The notes beneath the pieces were generated by a model. It ran no database searches and was not told the DNA's origin. It saw nothing but the letters and a program-made list of their open reading frames with translations. Positions 1-7,164 of a stretch of 8,860 nucleotides of DNA are shown here, in pieces. The position numbers were made by a program, and so were the translations under genes. This DNA comes from an uncultured Moraxella sp. (lineage in GTDB: Bacteria > Pseudomonadota > Gammaproteobacteria > Pseudomonadales > Moraxellaceae): positions 1-8,860 of the forward strand of contig CALAPG010000015.1 of assembly GCA_937889485.1 (NCBI GenBank). Reading direction: 5' to 3'. Positions within the stretch are counted from its first letter, which is position 1. Every line of letters starts with the position of its first letter.

Positions 1-527
1 ATGCTGATAGCAATGTAGATTTGGTGAGCCATGAAAAAGAAAAAATCAAAGGGGCAATTCGTACGGACTTTATTTTGTCGGCGGAGATTATTGTGATCTC
101 GCTAGGCACAATTGCCGCTACAGCAACTTTGGTTGATAAAGCATTGACGTTGGTGTTGATTTCGCTGGTAATGACCGTGGGTGTCTATGGGTTTGTGGCA
201 ATGATTGTTAAGCTTGATGATATGGGGTTACATTTGTTGCAAACATCTTCCTCGCTAGCACAACAAGTTGGCAAAGGATTATTGGCATTTGCACCTGTTT
301 TGATGAAGATATTGTCCATTGCAGGTACTTTGGCAATGTTTTTGGTTGGGGGTGGTATTTTAGCGCATGGGGTAGGCGCGATTCATCATGGCATCGAGCA
401 TTTAGGTGATTTGTCTGGCGTGTTTGGCGGTGTTACTACCAATTTGCTAAATGGGCTAGTGGGTTTGGTGGCGGGCTTAGTGGTGGTAGCCATCATGACG
501 CTATGGAAAAAAATACGCGCGGGTTAG
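1..527 (+). CDS. DUF808 family (YedI-like) inner-membrane protein, 5'-truncated by window edge
   Basis: The reading frame is open from position 3 to the TAG at 525-527 with no stop upstream, so the gene begins outside the window. About 174 residues are visible, and recalled full-length relatives have about 300. The visible part contains the family signature around EKEKIKGAIRTDFILSAEI (residues about 11-29), which closely resembles E. coli YedI from memory. It also has four hydrophobic stretches: FILSAEIIVISLGTIAA, the ALTLVLISLVMTVGVYGFVAMIV segment, the VLMKILSIAGTLAMFLVGG segment, and a final LLNGLVGLVAGLVVVAIM helix followed by basic KKIRAG. A GAIHHGIEHL stretch with three His lies between the last two. 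This is consistent with a polytopic inner-membrane protein. The biochemical function of the family is not established. A TTG at 21 and the GTG after it are internal and should not be taken as the start. The gene converges on rne. Confidence 0.9.
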   Translation, partial: ADSNVDLVSHEKEKIKGAIRTDFILSAEIIVISLGTIAATATLVDKALTLVLISLVMTVGVYGFVAMIVKLDDMGLHLLQTSSSLAQQVGKGLLAFAPVLMKILSIAGTLAMFLVGGGILAHGVGAIHHGIEHLGDLSGVFGGVTTNLLNGLVGLVAGLVVVAIMTLWKKIRAG

Positions 528-532
528 TTGGA

Positions 533-571
533 GGGCTATCTGAGGTAAACGAGTAGCCCATCAAATAGCCC
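533..571. repeat. Short inverted repeat GGGCTAT/ATAGCCC before the terminator
   Basis: GGGCTAT at 533-539 can pair with ATAGCCC at 565-571. A second TAGCCC at 554-559 offers an alternative shorter pairing. It lies between the DUF808 stop and the main terminator hairpin, and may help fold the transcript 3' end. No T run follows it, so it is not a terminator by itself. Confidence 0.4.
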
Positions 572-574
572 AAC

Positions 575-606
575 AAAAAAGCAGTTCACTAAGAACTGCT
601 TTTTTT
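575..606. terminator. Bidirectional intrinsic terminator between convergent genes
   Basis: A 7-bp perfect stem, GCAGTTC (581-587) and GAACTGC (593-599), closes a 5-nt loop (ACTAA). Six A residues precede it (575-580) and a T run follows (600-606), so the A:T pairs extend the stem and each strand shows a hairpin followed by a U tract. It sits 48 bp after the DUF808 stop on the + strand and 22 bp after the rne stop on the - strand, as expected for a shared terminator of converging units. Confidence 0.88.
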
Positions 607-627
607 GTTATGGGCGAGTGCTCATGA

Positions 628-3600
628 TTATTCGCTTGCACTGTCTGGGTCTATGACGACAGTGCTGGTTAGCGAGCTTGTGGCGGTATCACCACTCGTT
701 GCTGGCTTTTTGGTAACAACAACGGCGTTTTCTACCTTTTTACTGGTACGCGCTTTGGGTTTGGCAGCAGGTTTATCCGCGGCTTTAACCTTGCGAGTAC
801 GGGTTTTTGGCGCTTTTGGTGTTGCTAGTGTCAACATGCCTACAGTAGCAGGTTTCATTTGTTCTGCTACGCTTTCAATCATGTTTTTATAGCTGACAGG
901 CGTGGTTTTTTCTTTTTGATTGACGCTATCTTGCGTGTCACTTTGTGCCTCGAGCGCCTCATTTTCATCGACAGTCAGCAGATCACTATCAGCATTCATG
1001 TCTTCGCCTGCCGTGGTGATAGTGGCGCTAGAAGCAATAGTGGCATTGGGGTCGCTCTTTGGTGAAGTCACCAAAGGTGTTGGTGGCTGCAGGCTGGCTT
1101 GTGCGGCGGCAAGATAAGCCGCTACCAATTTTCCTTCTTTAATAAGCGCATAGCCTGTTTCTCCTAGCCGTTCTATGATCCACGCGCCTACCGTGCCTTG
1201 GCTATAGCGCTGGTGCGCTAAGTTTTGGCTTGTGGCCTCTGTCGTTAGGGAAGTCGCTTCGGTGTTTACGGCGTTCACTATTGTCATAGCCGATGAGTGA
1301 TCTGCACTTAATGAGGCATTAACAATTGCCTCCACCACAGCGCCGCGTGGGTCATTGCTTGCGCGTTTGGTCACAGGTGGCATGATGGCGGCTGTTTTTC
1401 CCGCTTGCTGCTGAAATTGGCTAGCAGGGGTAATGGCATGGTGATAGTTATCTAGGTTTTGCTGTGATAACAAGCCATAACCATAATTTCTAAAATATTG
1501 CCCAAAGTTTTGTTGTGATTCATCGGCAGAGGGGGCTATCGCTTGAGTTTGATGGCTGCGGTAACCATCTACGGCTTGAATAAAGCAGTCAACCAGACTT
1601 TGGTTACCCATTTTTTCTACGGCATTGGTCAGGTAGGTTTGGATAAAATCCCCTACGGTGCCAGTGATTTTGGCAGCAACGGGCATTTTGGTAGCGATCG
1701 TAGGGGTGAATTGTGCTTGGTACGCTTTATAAACCTCACGTGGGTCATTTTTGGCACGTCCATTGCTTGGGTTGACAATGAGGTCGTGTTTTGGTGGGTG
1801 ATTATCAGCTATCTCAGATATTTTTGAGGTAGCGGGTGGCTCAGATTGTGCCTGAGACTGTGCGCGAGCTTGTGGCTCAGATTGTGGCGCGGATTGTGTA
1901 GCCGCTACTTTTGCGGGTGCTTTATGTTGCGAGGCGGCGGCACTAGTCGCACGGTGGTCGTTGGCAGCATTAGAGTCACCAGCGCCATTTGGGCGAGGCT
2001 TGGCAGCGGTATTTTGCTCAGCAGTAGGCGTTGCGACTACGGCGCTGTCTTGGCTTACAGGTGATGGGTTAGGTTGGGATTGGCTCAGTGAGGATTGTGA
2101 GGGTACACGGTCACCTTTACTGTTATCAATTGATAGGTGGGTGGTGCCAATGTGGTTGTTGGCTTTGGCGTGTTCTGCTTTTACTACCTGTACTTGGACG
2201 CTATCTGGGTCGCGCTGTTTGGTAGGGCGGTTTCGTTCATGTTTGGCGGGCACGGTTTTTTTGTGCTCGTGGGCTAAACTTGAAGTGGCTACTTCACTTT
2301 TGACCGCAGGGGTTTGAGCCGCTTCATCCGTGCTATTTGTTGCGGTTGCTTCGCTGGTTAGGGCAGGGCGGCGCTCTTTGATGCCTCGGCTGTCACGGCG
2401 GCTATTGGGCTCACGTTTTGGCAGCTCGTTGGTTTTGGTAACAGGTTTGGCTGCCTCACCAGTTGTGTCTGTGCTTGCGGTGTCATGACTGGCTAAGGCT
2501 GTGGTAGGCTCTTGGCTGTCGTTTTGGTAACGGCTTGGCTTTTTGGTTTTGGGTTTACGTGTTGGGCGTTTACGGCGCTCAAGTTGGTCATTGTCTTGTT
2601 CGATGACGTGGGTGGGGTTTTGGTTCGCACTTGCAGCGGCGGTTGCTGCTTGGGCTGCTACGGGTTGTTGTAAGGCGGTGGGATTAATTTGTCCTTGTAC
2701 GCCTAAGCTTTGTGCGCCCGTGTTGACCAAGCTTTCTAAAGCCGCGGCAGCGTCTTGCCCGCTCATTTGGGGCACCGTTTTGGCTTGTTGTGTTGGGGCA
2801 AATAGGTTGGATAACCATGCCACCGCTGAGGTTGGGGCTGCTTGTATGGGTGCGATTGTTGGCTGGGTGGTAACTTGCTCATTGCTGCTAGCGGCTGTGC
2901 GTGGCTGCTGTGGCTTGGCGGTGGTTTGGCTCGTTTTATCCGCTGTTTTTGTCCAAGCGTTTTGTCCACGGCTGGCTGCCGAACGGCTTACCTCGTTGTC
3001 GTCGGTATGCCAGTCGCTGGTGTCGTAGCCGCGGTCTTTATGTTCCTGCTGCTGGCTTTCGGTAATGCGTTCATAGCTCGAAGGGGCAAATCCTTCACGA
3101 TTGTAGGTAATGTGAAATTCTGGTGACTCAAGATGGGCATGGGGTAAAATGGTGATACGTGTGCCGCTTTCTTGTTCAAGGTATACCAAGCTATCACGTT
3201 TTTCATTGAGTAAAAATGCGGCAATATCGGTTGGGACTTCTGCTTGGATTTCACCTTGGCGCTCTTGTAGTGCTTTTTGCTCAATCTGGCGCATGATAGA
3301 AAGCGCAAGTGAACGCAAATCGCGAATCATACCCGTCCCATGACAGCGTGGACATAGATAGCCCGTGGCTTCTTCAAGCGATGGGCGCAAGCGTTGACGG
3401 CTCATTTCTAACAAGCCAAATCGAGAAATTTCAGCAAATTGGATGCGAGCGCGGTCTTTTTTGGTCGCCTCTTTAAGACGGTTTTCTACCTGTTTTTGAT
3501 GGTCATCACTTGCCATGTCAATGAAATCAATAACAATCAGCCCACCCATATCGCGTAAACGCAGCTGACGGGCAATTTCATCAGCGGCTTCTAAGTTGGT

Positions 3601-4554
3601 ATTAAAAGCTGTTTCGCTGACATCCGCGCCTTTGGTGGCTTTTGATGAATTGATATCAATAGATACCAAAGCTTCGGTTTGGTCGATGACAATAGAGCCG
3701 CCACTTGGTAAACGGACTTCACGTTGATACGCGGTCTCAATTTGTTTTTCGATACCAAAGCGGGCAAACATGGGCTCATAATCGGTATATTTGCGCAGTT
3801 TGTCGGCTTGTTGGGGCATAACCGCTTCAATAAAATTGGCGGCTTCATTATAGGCAAATTCATTGTCTACCCAAATTTCTGTAATATCATCGCGTAGGTA
3901 ATCACGAACCGCGCGCGTAACGACGCCTGCTTCTTGATGTACCAAGCGAGGGGCAGGGTAGTTTTTACTTTGCTGCTGAATGCCTTTCCAAATATTGAGT
4001 AGATGGTCTAAGTCGTGCTGCAACTCTTCGGTGGTTTTACCAATACCTGCCGTCCGAATAATCACACTCATGCCTTTAGGCAATTTTAGCTCGCTTAGCG
4101 CTTGCTTCATTTCGTCACGTAATTTGCCAGAAATTTGGCGTGAAATACCACCACCACGCGAGTTATTGGGCATTAATACCAAATAGCGTCCTGCTAACGA
4201 AATCATAGTAGACAGCGCTGCGCCTTTGTTACCACGTTCTTCTTTTTCAACTTGTACAATAAGCTCATCGCCTTCTTTAATGAGCTGTTTGATGTTAGTC
4301 ACGGTGCGGGGATCAGCGGCGAGATATTCATTGGCAATTTCGCGAATAGGTAAAAACCCTTGACGCTGCGAGCCATACTCCACAAATACCGCCTCAAGTG
4401 AGGGCTCAACGCGGGTCACATGCCCTTTATAGATGTTGGCTTTTTTTTGTTCGCGGGTGCGATTTTCTAAGTCAAAGTCATAAAGATGGTTGCCATTACA
4501 AAGCGCAACTCGAATTTCTTCGGCGTGGGTAGCATTAATCAGAATGCGTTTCAT
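628..4554 (-). CDS. rne: Ribonuclease E with very long degradosome scaffold tail
   Basis: This is an essential single-strand endoribonuclease that cuts AU-rich sites in mRNA, 9S rRNA and tRNA precursors, and usually scaffolds the membrane-bound degradosome. It has 1308 residues. The start is set at the ATG at 4552-4554 because the family N-terminus MKRILINA begins there and a GAGGAGA Shine-Dalgarno lies 6 nt upstream. Features seen: S1 domain about 35-125 (F57, F67, K110 correspond to RNA-contacting positions in E. coli); 5'-phosphate sensor R167/T168 in IIRTAG; DNase I-like core with metal ligands D300 (SIDINS) and D343 (VIDFIDM); Zn-link C401PRC404. After about residue 500 the protein is Q/A/S/T-rich and probably disordered. 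This tail contains a candidate amphipathic membrane anchor (575-590), basic patches (658-675, 713-730, 763-783, 1245-1274) and two NDPR motifs. At about 800 residues it is longer than the E. coli tail of about 530. The gene is divergent from rluC. Confidence 0.98.
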   Translation of the reverse strand: MKRILINATHAEEIRVALCNGNHLYDFDLENRTREQKKANIYKGHVTRVEPSLEAVFVEYGSQRQGFLPIREIANEYLAADPRTVTNIKQLIKEGDELIVQVEKEERGNKGAALSTMISLAGRYLVLMPNNSRGGGISRQISGKLRDEMKQALSELKLPKGMSVIIRTAGIGKTTEELQHDLDHLLNIWKGIQQQSKNYPAPRLVHQEAGVVTRAVRDYLRDDITEIWVDNEFAYNEAANFIEAVMPQQADKLRKYTDYEPMFARFGIEKQIETAYQREVRLPSGGSIVIDQTEALVSIDINSSKATKGADVSETAFNTNLEAADEIARQLRLRDMGGLIVIDFIDMASDDHQKQVENRLKEATKKDRARIQFAEISRFGLLEMSRQRLRPSLEEATGYLCPRCHGTGMIRDLRSLALSIMRQIEQKALQERQGEIQAEVPTDIAAFLLNEKRDSLVYLEQESGTRITILPHAHLESPEFHITYNREGFAPSSYERITESQQQEHKDRGYDTSDWHTDDNEVSRSAASRGQNAWTKTADKTSQTTAKPQQPRTAASSNEQVTTQPTIAPIQAAPTSAVAWLSNLFAPTQQAKTVPQMSGQDAAAALESLVNTGAQSLGVQGQINPTALQQPVAAQAATAAASANQNPTHVIEQDNDQLERRKRPTRKPKTKKPSRYQNDSQEPTTALASHDTASTDTTGEAAKPVTKTNELPKREPNSRRDSRGIKERRPALTSEATATNSTDEAAQTPAVKSEVATSSLAHEHKKTVPAKHERNRPTKQRDPDSVQVQVVKAEHAKANNHIGTTHLSIDNSKGDRVPSQSSLSQSQPNPSPVSQDSAVVATPTAEQNTAAKPRPNGAGDSNAANDHRATSAAASQHKAPAKVAATQSAPQSEPQARAQSQAQSEPPATSKISEIADNHPPKHDLIVNPSNGRAKNDPREVYKAYQAQFTPTIATKMPVAAKITGTVGDFIQTYLTNAVEKMGNQSLVDCFIQAVDGYRSHQTQAIAPSADESQQNFGQYFRNYGYGLLSQQNLDNYHHAITPASQFQQQAGKTAAIMPPVTKRASNDPRGAVVEAIVNASLSADHSSAMTIVNAVNTEATSLTTEATSQNLAHQRYSQGTVGAWIIERLGETGYALIKEGKLVAAYLAAAQASLQPPTPLVTSPKSDPNATIASSATITTAGEDMNADSDLLTVDENEALEAQSDTQDSVNQKEKTTPVSYKNMIESVAEQMKPATVGMLTLATPKAPKTRTRKVKAADKPAAKPKARTSKKVENAVVVTKKPATSGDTATSSLTSTVVIDPDSASE
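1177..1356 (-). other. RNase E tail module copy 2: NDPR (1067-1070) … GTVGAWI (1120-1126)
   Basis: Within the RNase E C-terminal region, NDPR is encoded at 1345-1356 and GTVGAWI at 1177-1197. The GTVGAWI motif continues into [23 protein letters not shown], which looks like a short helical element rather than disordered linker. NDPR-type short linear motifs have, as I recall, been linked to PNPase recruitment by Pseudomonas RNase E. Applying that role here is inference. Copy 1 lies at 1642-1749. Confidence 0.5.
1642..1749 (-). other. RNase E tail module copy 1: NDPR (936-939) … GTVGDFI (965-971)
   Basis: NDPR is encoded at 1738-1749 and GTVGDFI at 1642-1662. The following residues, about 971-1040, are rich in aromatic and hydrophobic residues ([32 protein letters not shown]). 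This contrasts with the Q/A/S-rich sequence before residue 925 and suggests a conserved interaction segment. The order NDPR then GTVG matches copy 2. Confidence 0.5.
1836..1886. repeat. 15-bp direct repeat with 36-bp period inside rne
   Basis: GTGGCTCAGATTGTG occurs at 1836-1850 and again at 1872-1886, with a weaker GCGGATTGTG copy just after. On the coding strand it encodes the PQSEPQA / AQSEPPA repeats of the RNase E linker (residues about 889-907). It is probably a slippage-type expansion in a disordered region. Confidence 0.7.
2365..2583 (-). other. Arginine/lysine-rich RNA-binding patches of RNase E
   Basis: This stretch covers residues 658-730 and contains two basic clusters, [18 protein letters not shown] (658-675) and [18 protein letters not shown] (713-730), separated by a neutral to acidic spacer. 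By position and composition they resemble the AR1/AR2 RNA-binding segments that follow the membrane anchor in other gammaproteobacterial RNase E tails. The precise equivalence is inferred. Confidence 0.55.
2785..2832 (-). other. Candidate membrane-targeting amphipathic segment of RNase E
   Basis: Residues 575-590 ([16 protein letters not shown]) form an isolated hydrophobic island with W580, L581, L584 and F585 in otherwise low-complexity sequence. They occupy nearly the same position as the E. coli membrane-targeting sequence (about 565-585). A short amphipathic helix that ties the degradosome to the inner membrane is the likely role. Confidence 0.55.
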
Positions 4555-4560
4555 GTGTTT

Positions 4561-4567
4561 TCTCCTC
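4561..4567 (-). promoter_or_regulatory. rne ribosome binding site
   Basis: On the - strand the sequence GAGGAGA ends 6 nt before the ATG at 4554. It decides the start in favour of the MKRILINA form over an in-frame ATG 14 codons upstream. Confidence 0.85.
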
Positions 4568-4646
4568 AACACACAAAACATACAGGCAAGGGTCAAAAAA
4601 ATGACACAGTAAGTCGTTGGTCAAAATAATTGATAGTACAATTTTA

Positions 4647-4678
4647 ATAGCTCAAAATTAGTAACGTGATTGAGCTAT
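4647..4678 (-). promoter_or_regulatory. rne leader hairpin B (9-bp stem, 14-nt loop)
   Basis: A4647-A4655 (ATAGCTCAA) pairs perfectly with T4670-T4678 (TTGAGCTAT). The loop 4656-4669 contains, on the - strand, ACTAAT (4657-4662), complementary to ATTAGT in the loop of the neighbouring hairpin. It lies about 93 bp upstream of the rne start. No U tract follows it on the rne strand, so an attenuator role is unlikely. Folding is deduced by eye only. Confidence 0.5.
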
Positions 4679-4681
4679 ATA

Positions 4682-4740
4682 CCATATACAATGCAAAATT
4701 TAGCAGTAACTAATCTCAAAGTACGCTAAATATTGTATGG
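4682..4740 (-). promoter_or_regulatory. rne leader hairpin A (long bulged stem)
   Basis: The inner stem ATTTAGC/GCTAAAT (4698-4704 with 4725-4731) stacks on an outer stem made of ACAAT/ATTGT (4688-4692 with 4732-4736) and CCAT/ATGG (4682-4685 with 4737-4740). A TA bulge and a GCAAA bulge lie on one side. The loop is 4705-4724. It lies three bases from hairpin B, in the expected rne leader. The position resembles the regulatory hairpins of the E. coli rne leader, but I see no sequence identity with them. Confidence 0.5.
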
Positions 4741-5046
4741 CTAGTTTTCATCATAGTTATGGTGGATATTGATGATTCTAAGGTTTTACAAACGTCTTTG
4801 AGTGATTTTTATGGATACCTCAAAGTAGCATTTTACCTCACATTGTTGCGTCTGTATTAGACGCTTTATCAAATTTTCAAGGTCGTAAATCTTGAAATCC
4901 ACAGTATCAAAATTTTATCGCGGTAGCCCTCTACCAACTATTGACAACTTCTGTCGTGTTCTTAATCTCTTCTTAGCTTGTATGTTTTTGTGCGTGATCA
5001 GTTAGTTAAATATAGATAAATCAGGCTTAAAAACTAAATTTTTTGG

Positions 5047-5059
5047 GGTTTAGTAAACC
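5047..5059. repeat. 13-bp perfect palindrome GGTTTAGTAAACC
   Basis: The half-sites GGTTTA and TAAACC flank a central G. This is operator-like in form, lies between rne and rluC, and has no recognised regulator. Chance occurrence in a 700-bp AT-rich gap is quite possible. Confidence 0.35.
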
Positions 5060-5184
5060 AATCATCGCCAAAGCAGGTTAAGAAACTGCCCTATGTCATA
5101 GACAGAACGGTTTTCTTAAAAATTATCTACAAGGATATCACGAGCAAAAACAAATAAATTACCATAAACCTAGGTATTGGGTTT

Positions 5185-5213
5185 TTGACGCGTAGCGGTA
5201 GGCACACTAAACT
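5185..5213 (+). promoter_or_regulatory. Putative sigma-70 promoter for rluC
   Basis: TTGACG (5185-5190, 5/6 to consensus) lies 17 bp from TAAACT (5208-5213, 4/6). Transcription would start near 5220 and give a leader of about 35 nt before the rluC ATG. Confidence 0.45.
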
Positions 5214-5254
5214 GCTAAACTATAGCAAAATTTTTCCAAAACGGCTATCAAAAA

Positions 5255-6331
5255 ATGACAGAGCAAGTGCAAAACCCAAAACCTCGTTATCCATCAAGCC
5301 CCAAATCATCTACCTCATCAAAAAAACCGACCACCTCTCTTTCAGCAAAAACCAATCCCCGACACAACCAATCTGCCGATGATGATATTTTAGATTTTTC
5401 CAAAGTCAATTATCTCACGGTAACGCGCCAGCAGCACGACCAGCGAATTGATAACTTCTTGCTCACTCGCTTAAAAGGACTACCGCGCTCGCACGTGTAC
5501 AACATGATTCGATCAGATGAAGTACGCATCAACGGCAAACGCTGTAAACCGCATGACAAACTTGAGCGCAATGATGTGGTGCGCATTGCCCCCATTCGCC
5601 TTGCTACCCGTGAAAAACCTGTGATTAGTCAAGAATTTGCTCAGAGCCTGTTGGCGCGAGTGGTCTATGAGGACGATGGCTTAATTGTGCTCAACAAGCC
5701 GTCAGGCATGGCAGTGCATGGCGGCAGTGGCGAAAGCTTTGGGGTGATTGAGGCAATGCGAGAAGCGACAGGCAAAAAGTACCTTGAGCTGGTACATCGT
5801 ATTGATAAAGATACCTCAGGTCTATTAATGATTGCCAAAAAACGCTCTACCCTAAAAACTCTGCAAGAACATCTAAAAGTCAAAACCTTGCAAAAAACCT
5901 ATTTATGTTTGGTAACAGGTTGGGTCAACACTGCCTCGCAAACTATTGATAAACCTTTACTAAAATATACCTTACCCAGTGGCGAACGTCGGGTAAAAGT
6001 CGATCAAAAATCCGATGAAAGCAAGCCAAGCCAAACCCAAATTACCGTGCTACAAAAACTTGAAGTTGAGGGTAAAAAAGTTAGTCTAATAGAAGCAAAA
6101 CCTTTGACAGGACGCACCCACCAAATTCGTGTACATTTGGCGAGTATTGGTCATCCATTATTGGGTGATGATAAGTACAACCCGGCCGTCTCAAAAACCG
6201 ACAAATCCGCTGTTCGCCGCTTGTGCTTGCATGCTTATCAGCTAGAAATTCCTGATTATGACACCATCAAAACAGCGCTACCCGATGACATACAAAGTTT
6301 AATCACCCCACCTCAACAAAACGAGGCATAA
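5255..6331 (+). CDS. rluC: 23S rRNA pseudouridine synthase RluC (U955/U2504/U2580)
   Basis: The product converts three uridines of 23S rRNA around the peptidyl transferase region to pseudouridine (positions by E. coli numbering). It has 358 residues, against about 319 in E. coli. A low-complexity N-terminal extension (1-50, rich in P/S/K/T) precedes an S4 RNA-binding domain (about 62-112, QRIDNFLLTRLKG … DEVRINGKR). The RluA-family catalytic domain follows, with VLNKPSGMAVHGGSG (145-159), the active-site loop HRIDKDTSG (181-189, catalytic D184) and GRTHQIRVH (286-294). The nearest upstream ATG is used; no later ATG precedes the S4 domain. No clear Shine-Dalgarno is visible, only an A-rich stretch. 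The gene is divergent from rne, an arrangement shared with E. coli, and probably cotranscribed with the phosphatase gene 49 bp downstream. Confidence 0.95.
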   Translation: MTEQVQNPKPRYPSSPKSSTSSKKPTTSLSAKTNPRHNQSADDDILDFSKVNYLTVTRQQHDQRIDNFLLTRLKGLPRSHVYNMIRSDEVRINGKRCKPHDKLERNDVVRIAPIRLATREKPVISQEFAQSLLARVVYEDDGLIVLNKPSGMAVHGGSGESFGVIEAMREATGKKYLELVHRIDKDTSGLLMIAKKRSTLKTLQEHLKVKTLQKTYLCLVTGWVNTASQTIDKPLLKYTLPSGERRVKVDQKSDESKPSQTQITVLQKLEVEGKKVSLIEAKPLTGRTHQIRVHLASIGHPLLGDDKYNPAVSKTDKSAVRRLCLHAYQLEIPDYDTIKTALPDDIQSLITPPQQNEA

Positions 6332-6380
6332 CTGGCAAACCATTTTTAACCCAATACCTCACATTTAACTAAAGATACCA

Positions 6381-7040
6381 ATGATGAAAACCTTCAAAGA
6401 CAAATCACTCATTATTTTTGATTGGGATGGCACGCTGATGGACTCAGTTGGCTTGATTGTTGCCGCTATGCGCCACGCTGCTGAGCAAAACGGCTTAACG
6501 GTGAGCGATGAGGCGACCAAATCCATCATTGGTATTGCACTAGTTGACGCATTTCCCCTGCTTTTCCCACATGACAGCGACAAGCATGGGGCAATCTTAG
6601 CCAGTTATTCAGATTATTACATCAAACATTGCGACAACGATAAATTATTTGATGGCATCAAAGAACTCATTAAATGCTTACACACGCAAGGCAAAATTTT
6701 GGCAGTAGCCACGGGCAAAAAACGTCAAGGACTTGCGCGCGTGTTGCCAAATTCGGGCATTGAGCCGTTTTTTACCATCTCTTGCTGTGCGGATGAAACC
6801 GCAGGCAAGCCCAATCCGCTGATGCTACAAACCATCTTAGCTGAAACAGGCAAAGCAGTAGAAGAAGCGGTCTTTATTGGCGATAGCATCCACGATATCC
6901 GCATGGCGAACAACATTCACATGGATAGTATTGCAGTGAGTTATGGCTGTGAGTCGGCAGAAGTTTTGCGTATGGAACACCCAAACGCCCTAGTAAGTTC
7001 AGTTACCGCACTAACCAAGCTATTGTTATCCGCTACGTAG
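6381..7040 (+). CDS. HAD-superfamily (subfamily IA) hydrolase, phosphoglycolate phosphatase-like
   Basis: This 219-residue protein carries all four HAD motifs. Motif I is FDWDGT, with nucleophile D14 and D16; motif II is VATGK with T111; motif III is K143 in GKPNP; motif IV is IGDSIHD, with G167-D168 and D172. The segment at about 20-90 would be the small helical C1 cap that selects the substrate. The fold and phosphatase chemistry are secure. The substrate (2-phosphoglycolate, another small phosphate ester or a nucleotide) is not readable from sequence. A HAD gene next to rluC is, as I recall, also seen in Pseudomonas, which supports an old operon link. Two ATGs start the frame (6381 and 6384) and either may be used. 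The Shine-Dalgarno is weak (an AAAGA-like stretch). Confidence 0.88.
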   Translation: MMKTFKDKSLIIFDWDGTLMDSVGLIVAAMRHAAEQNGLTVSDEATKSIIGIALVDAFPLLFPHDSDKHGAILASYSDYYIKHCDNDKLFDGIKELIKCLHTQGKILAVATGKKRQGLARVLPNSGIEPFFTISCCADETAGKPNPLMLQTILAETGKAVEEAVFIGDSIHDIRMANNIHMDSIAVSYGCESAEVLRMEHPNALVSSVTALTKLLLSAT

Positions 7041-7164
7041 CGAATCGAGACAAGCAGCACCAAGCGCCACCCAATACTACTTGGCAGTGTCGTGATTATT
7101 TTTGTTAAACCCAGTGACTTGGAGTAGAATAACGGCAACTTAAAATTTTAAAAAGCTGTTTACA
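7041..7164 (+). other. 124-bp gap before rng
   Basis: The gap has no open frame of note. It contains only weak dyad symmetry (GCCA…TGGC) without a following T run, so no terminator is called. A candidate promoter lies in its right half. The rng ATG at 7165 has no obvious Shine-Dalgarno. Confidence 0.5.
7102..7130 (+). promoter_or_regulatory. Putative sigma-70 promoter for rng
   Basis: TTGTTA (7102-7107, 4/6) is followed after 17 bp by TAGAAT (7125-7130, 5/6). A start near 7137 would leave a leader of about 28 nt. It would let rng be expressed apart from rluC and the phosphatase gene. Confidence 0.42.

Larger units (their letters stand above)
4555..5254. other. Divergent rne–rluC intergenic region, leader and promoter zone
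   Basis: This is 700 bp of AT-rich DNA without a convincing gene. It should hold the rne promoter and 5' leader (leftward) and the rluC promoter (rightward). Besides the two large hairpins listed separately, it contains smaller perfect inverted repeats: GCGTCT/AGACGC (4848-4864, 5-nt loop), TTTCAAG/CTTGAAA (4875-4897), GGTAG/CTACC (4922-4935) and the 13-bp palindrome at 5047-5059. A long structured leader fits rne, whose E. coli mRNA has a 5' UTR of about 360 nt through which RNase E autoregulates. I could not place a convincing -35/-10 pair for rne on the - strand. Confidence 0.6.

Noticed and set aside
2543..3028. 161-codon open frame on the + strand inside rne, and other long + frames between 605 and 4186
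   Set aside because: They lie antisense to the RNase E coding sequence. Their residues (W/V/L/G/C-rich) are what the reverse of a Q/A/T/P-rich coding region gives, and no family is recognised.
4441..4448. Run of eight T (A8 on the coding strand) in rne as a phase-variable or frameshift site
   Set aside because: It encodes the conserved [10 protein letters not shown] of the S1 domain. The gene is essential, the frame is intact, and no stimulatory element is evident.
4555..4596. In-frame upstream ATG adding 14 residues ([14 protein letters not shown]) to RNase E
   Set aside because: The family N-terminus begins at MKRILINA and a strong Shine-Dalgarno (GAGGAGA) lies just before that ATG. The upstream ATG has no ribosome binding site.
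4759..4860. 33-codon frame in the rne–rluC gap (MVDIDDSKVLQ…)
   Set aside because: No Shine-Dalgarno, no recognisable similarity, and length easily reached by chance. It also overlaps the likely rne leader on the other strand.
4848..4864. Hairpin GCGTCT/AGACGC as an intrinsic terminator
   Set aside because: The stem is only 6 bp and what follows on either strand is not a proper T run. There is no gene ending nearby.
4941..4946. Perfect TTGACA as a promoter -35 for rluC
   Set aside because: The best hexamer at a suitable distance, TAATCT (4963-4968), matches only 3 of 6, and a better pair exists at 5185-5213.
5185..5382. 65-codon frame overlapping the start of rluC
   Set aside because: It overlaps the better supported rluC in another frame and is not similar to any family I know.
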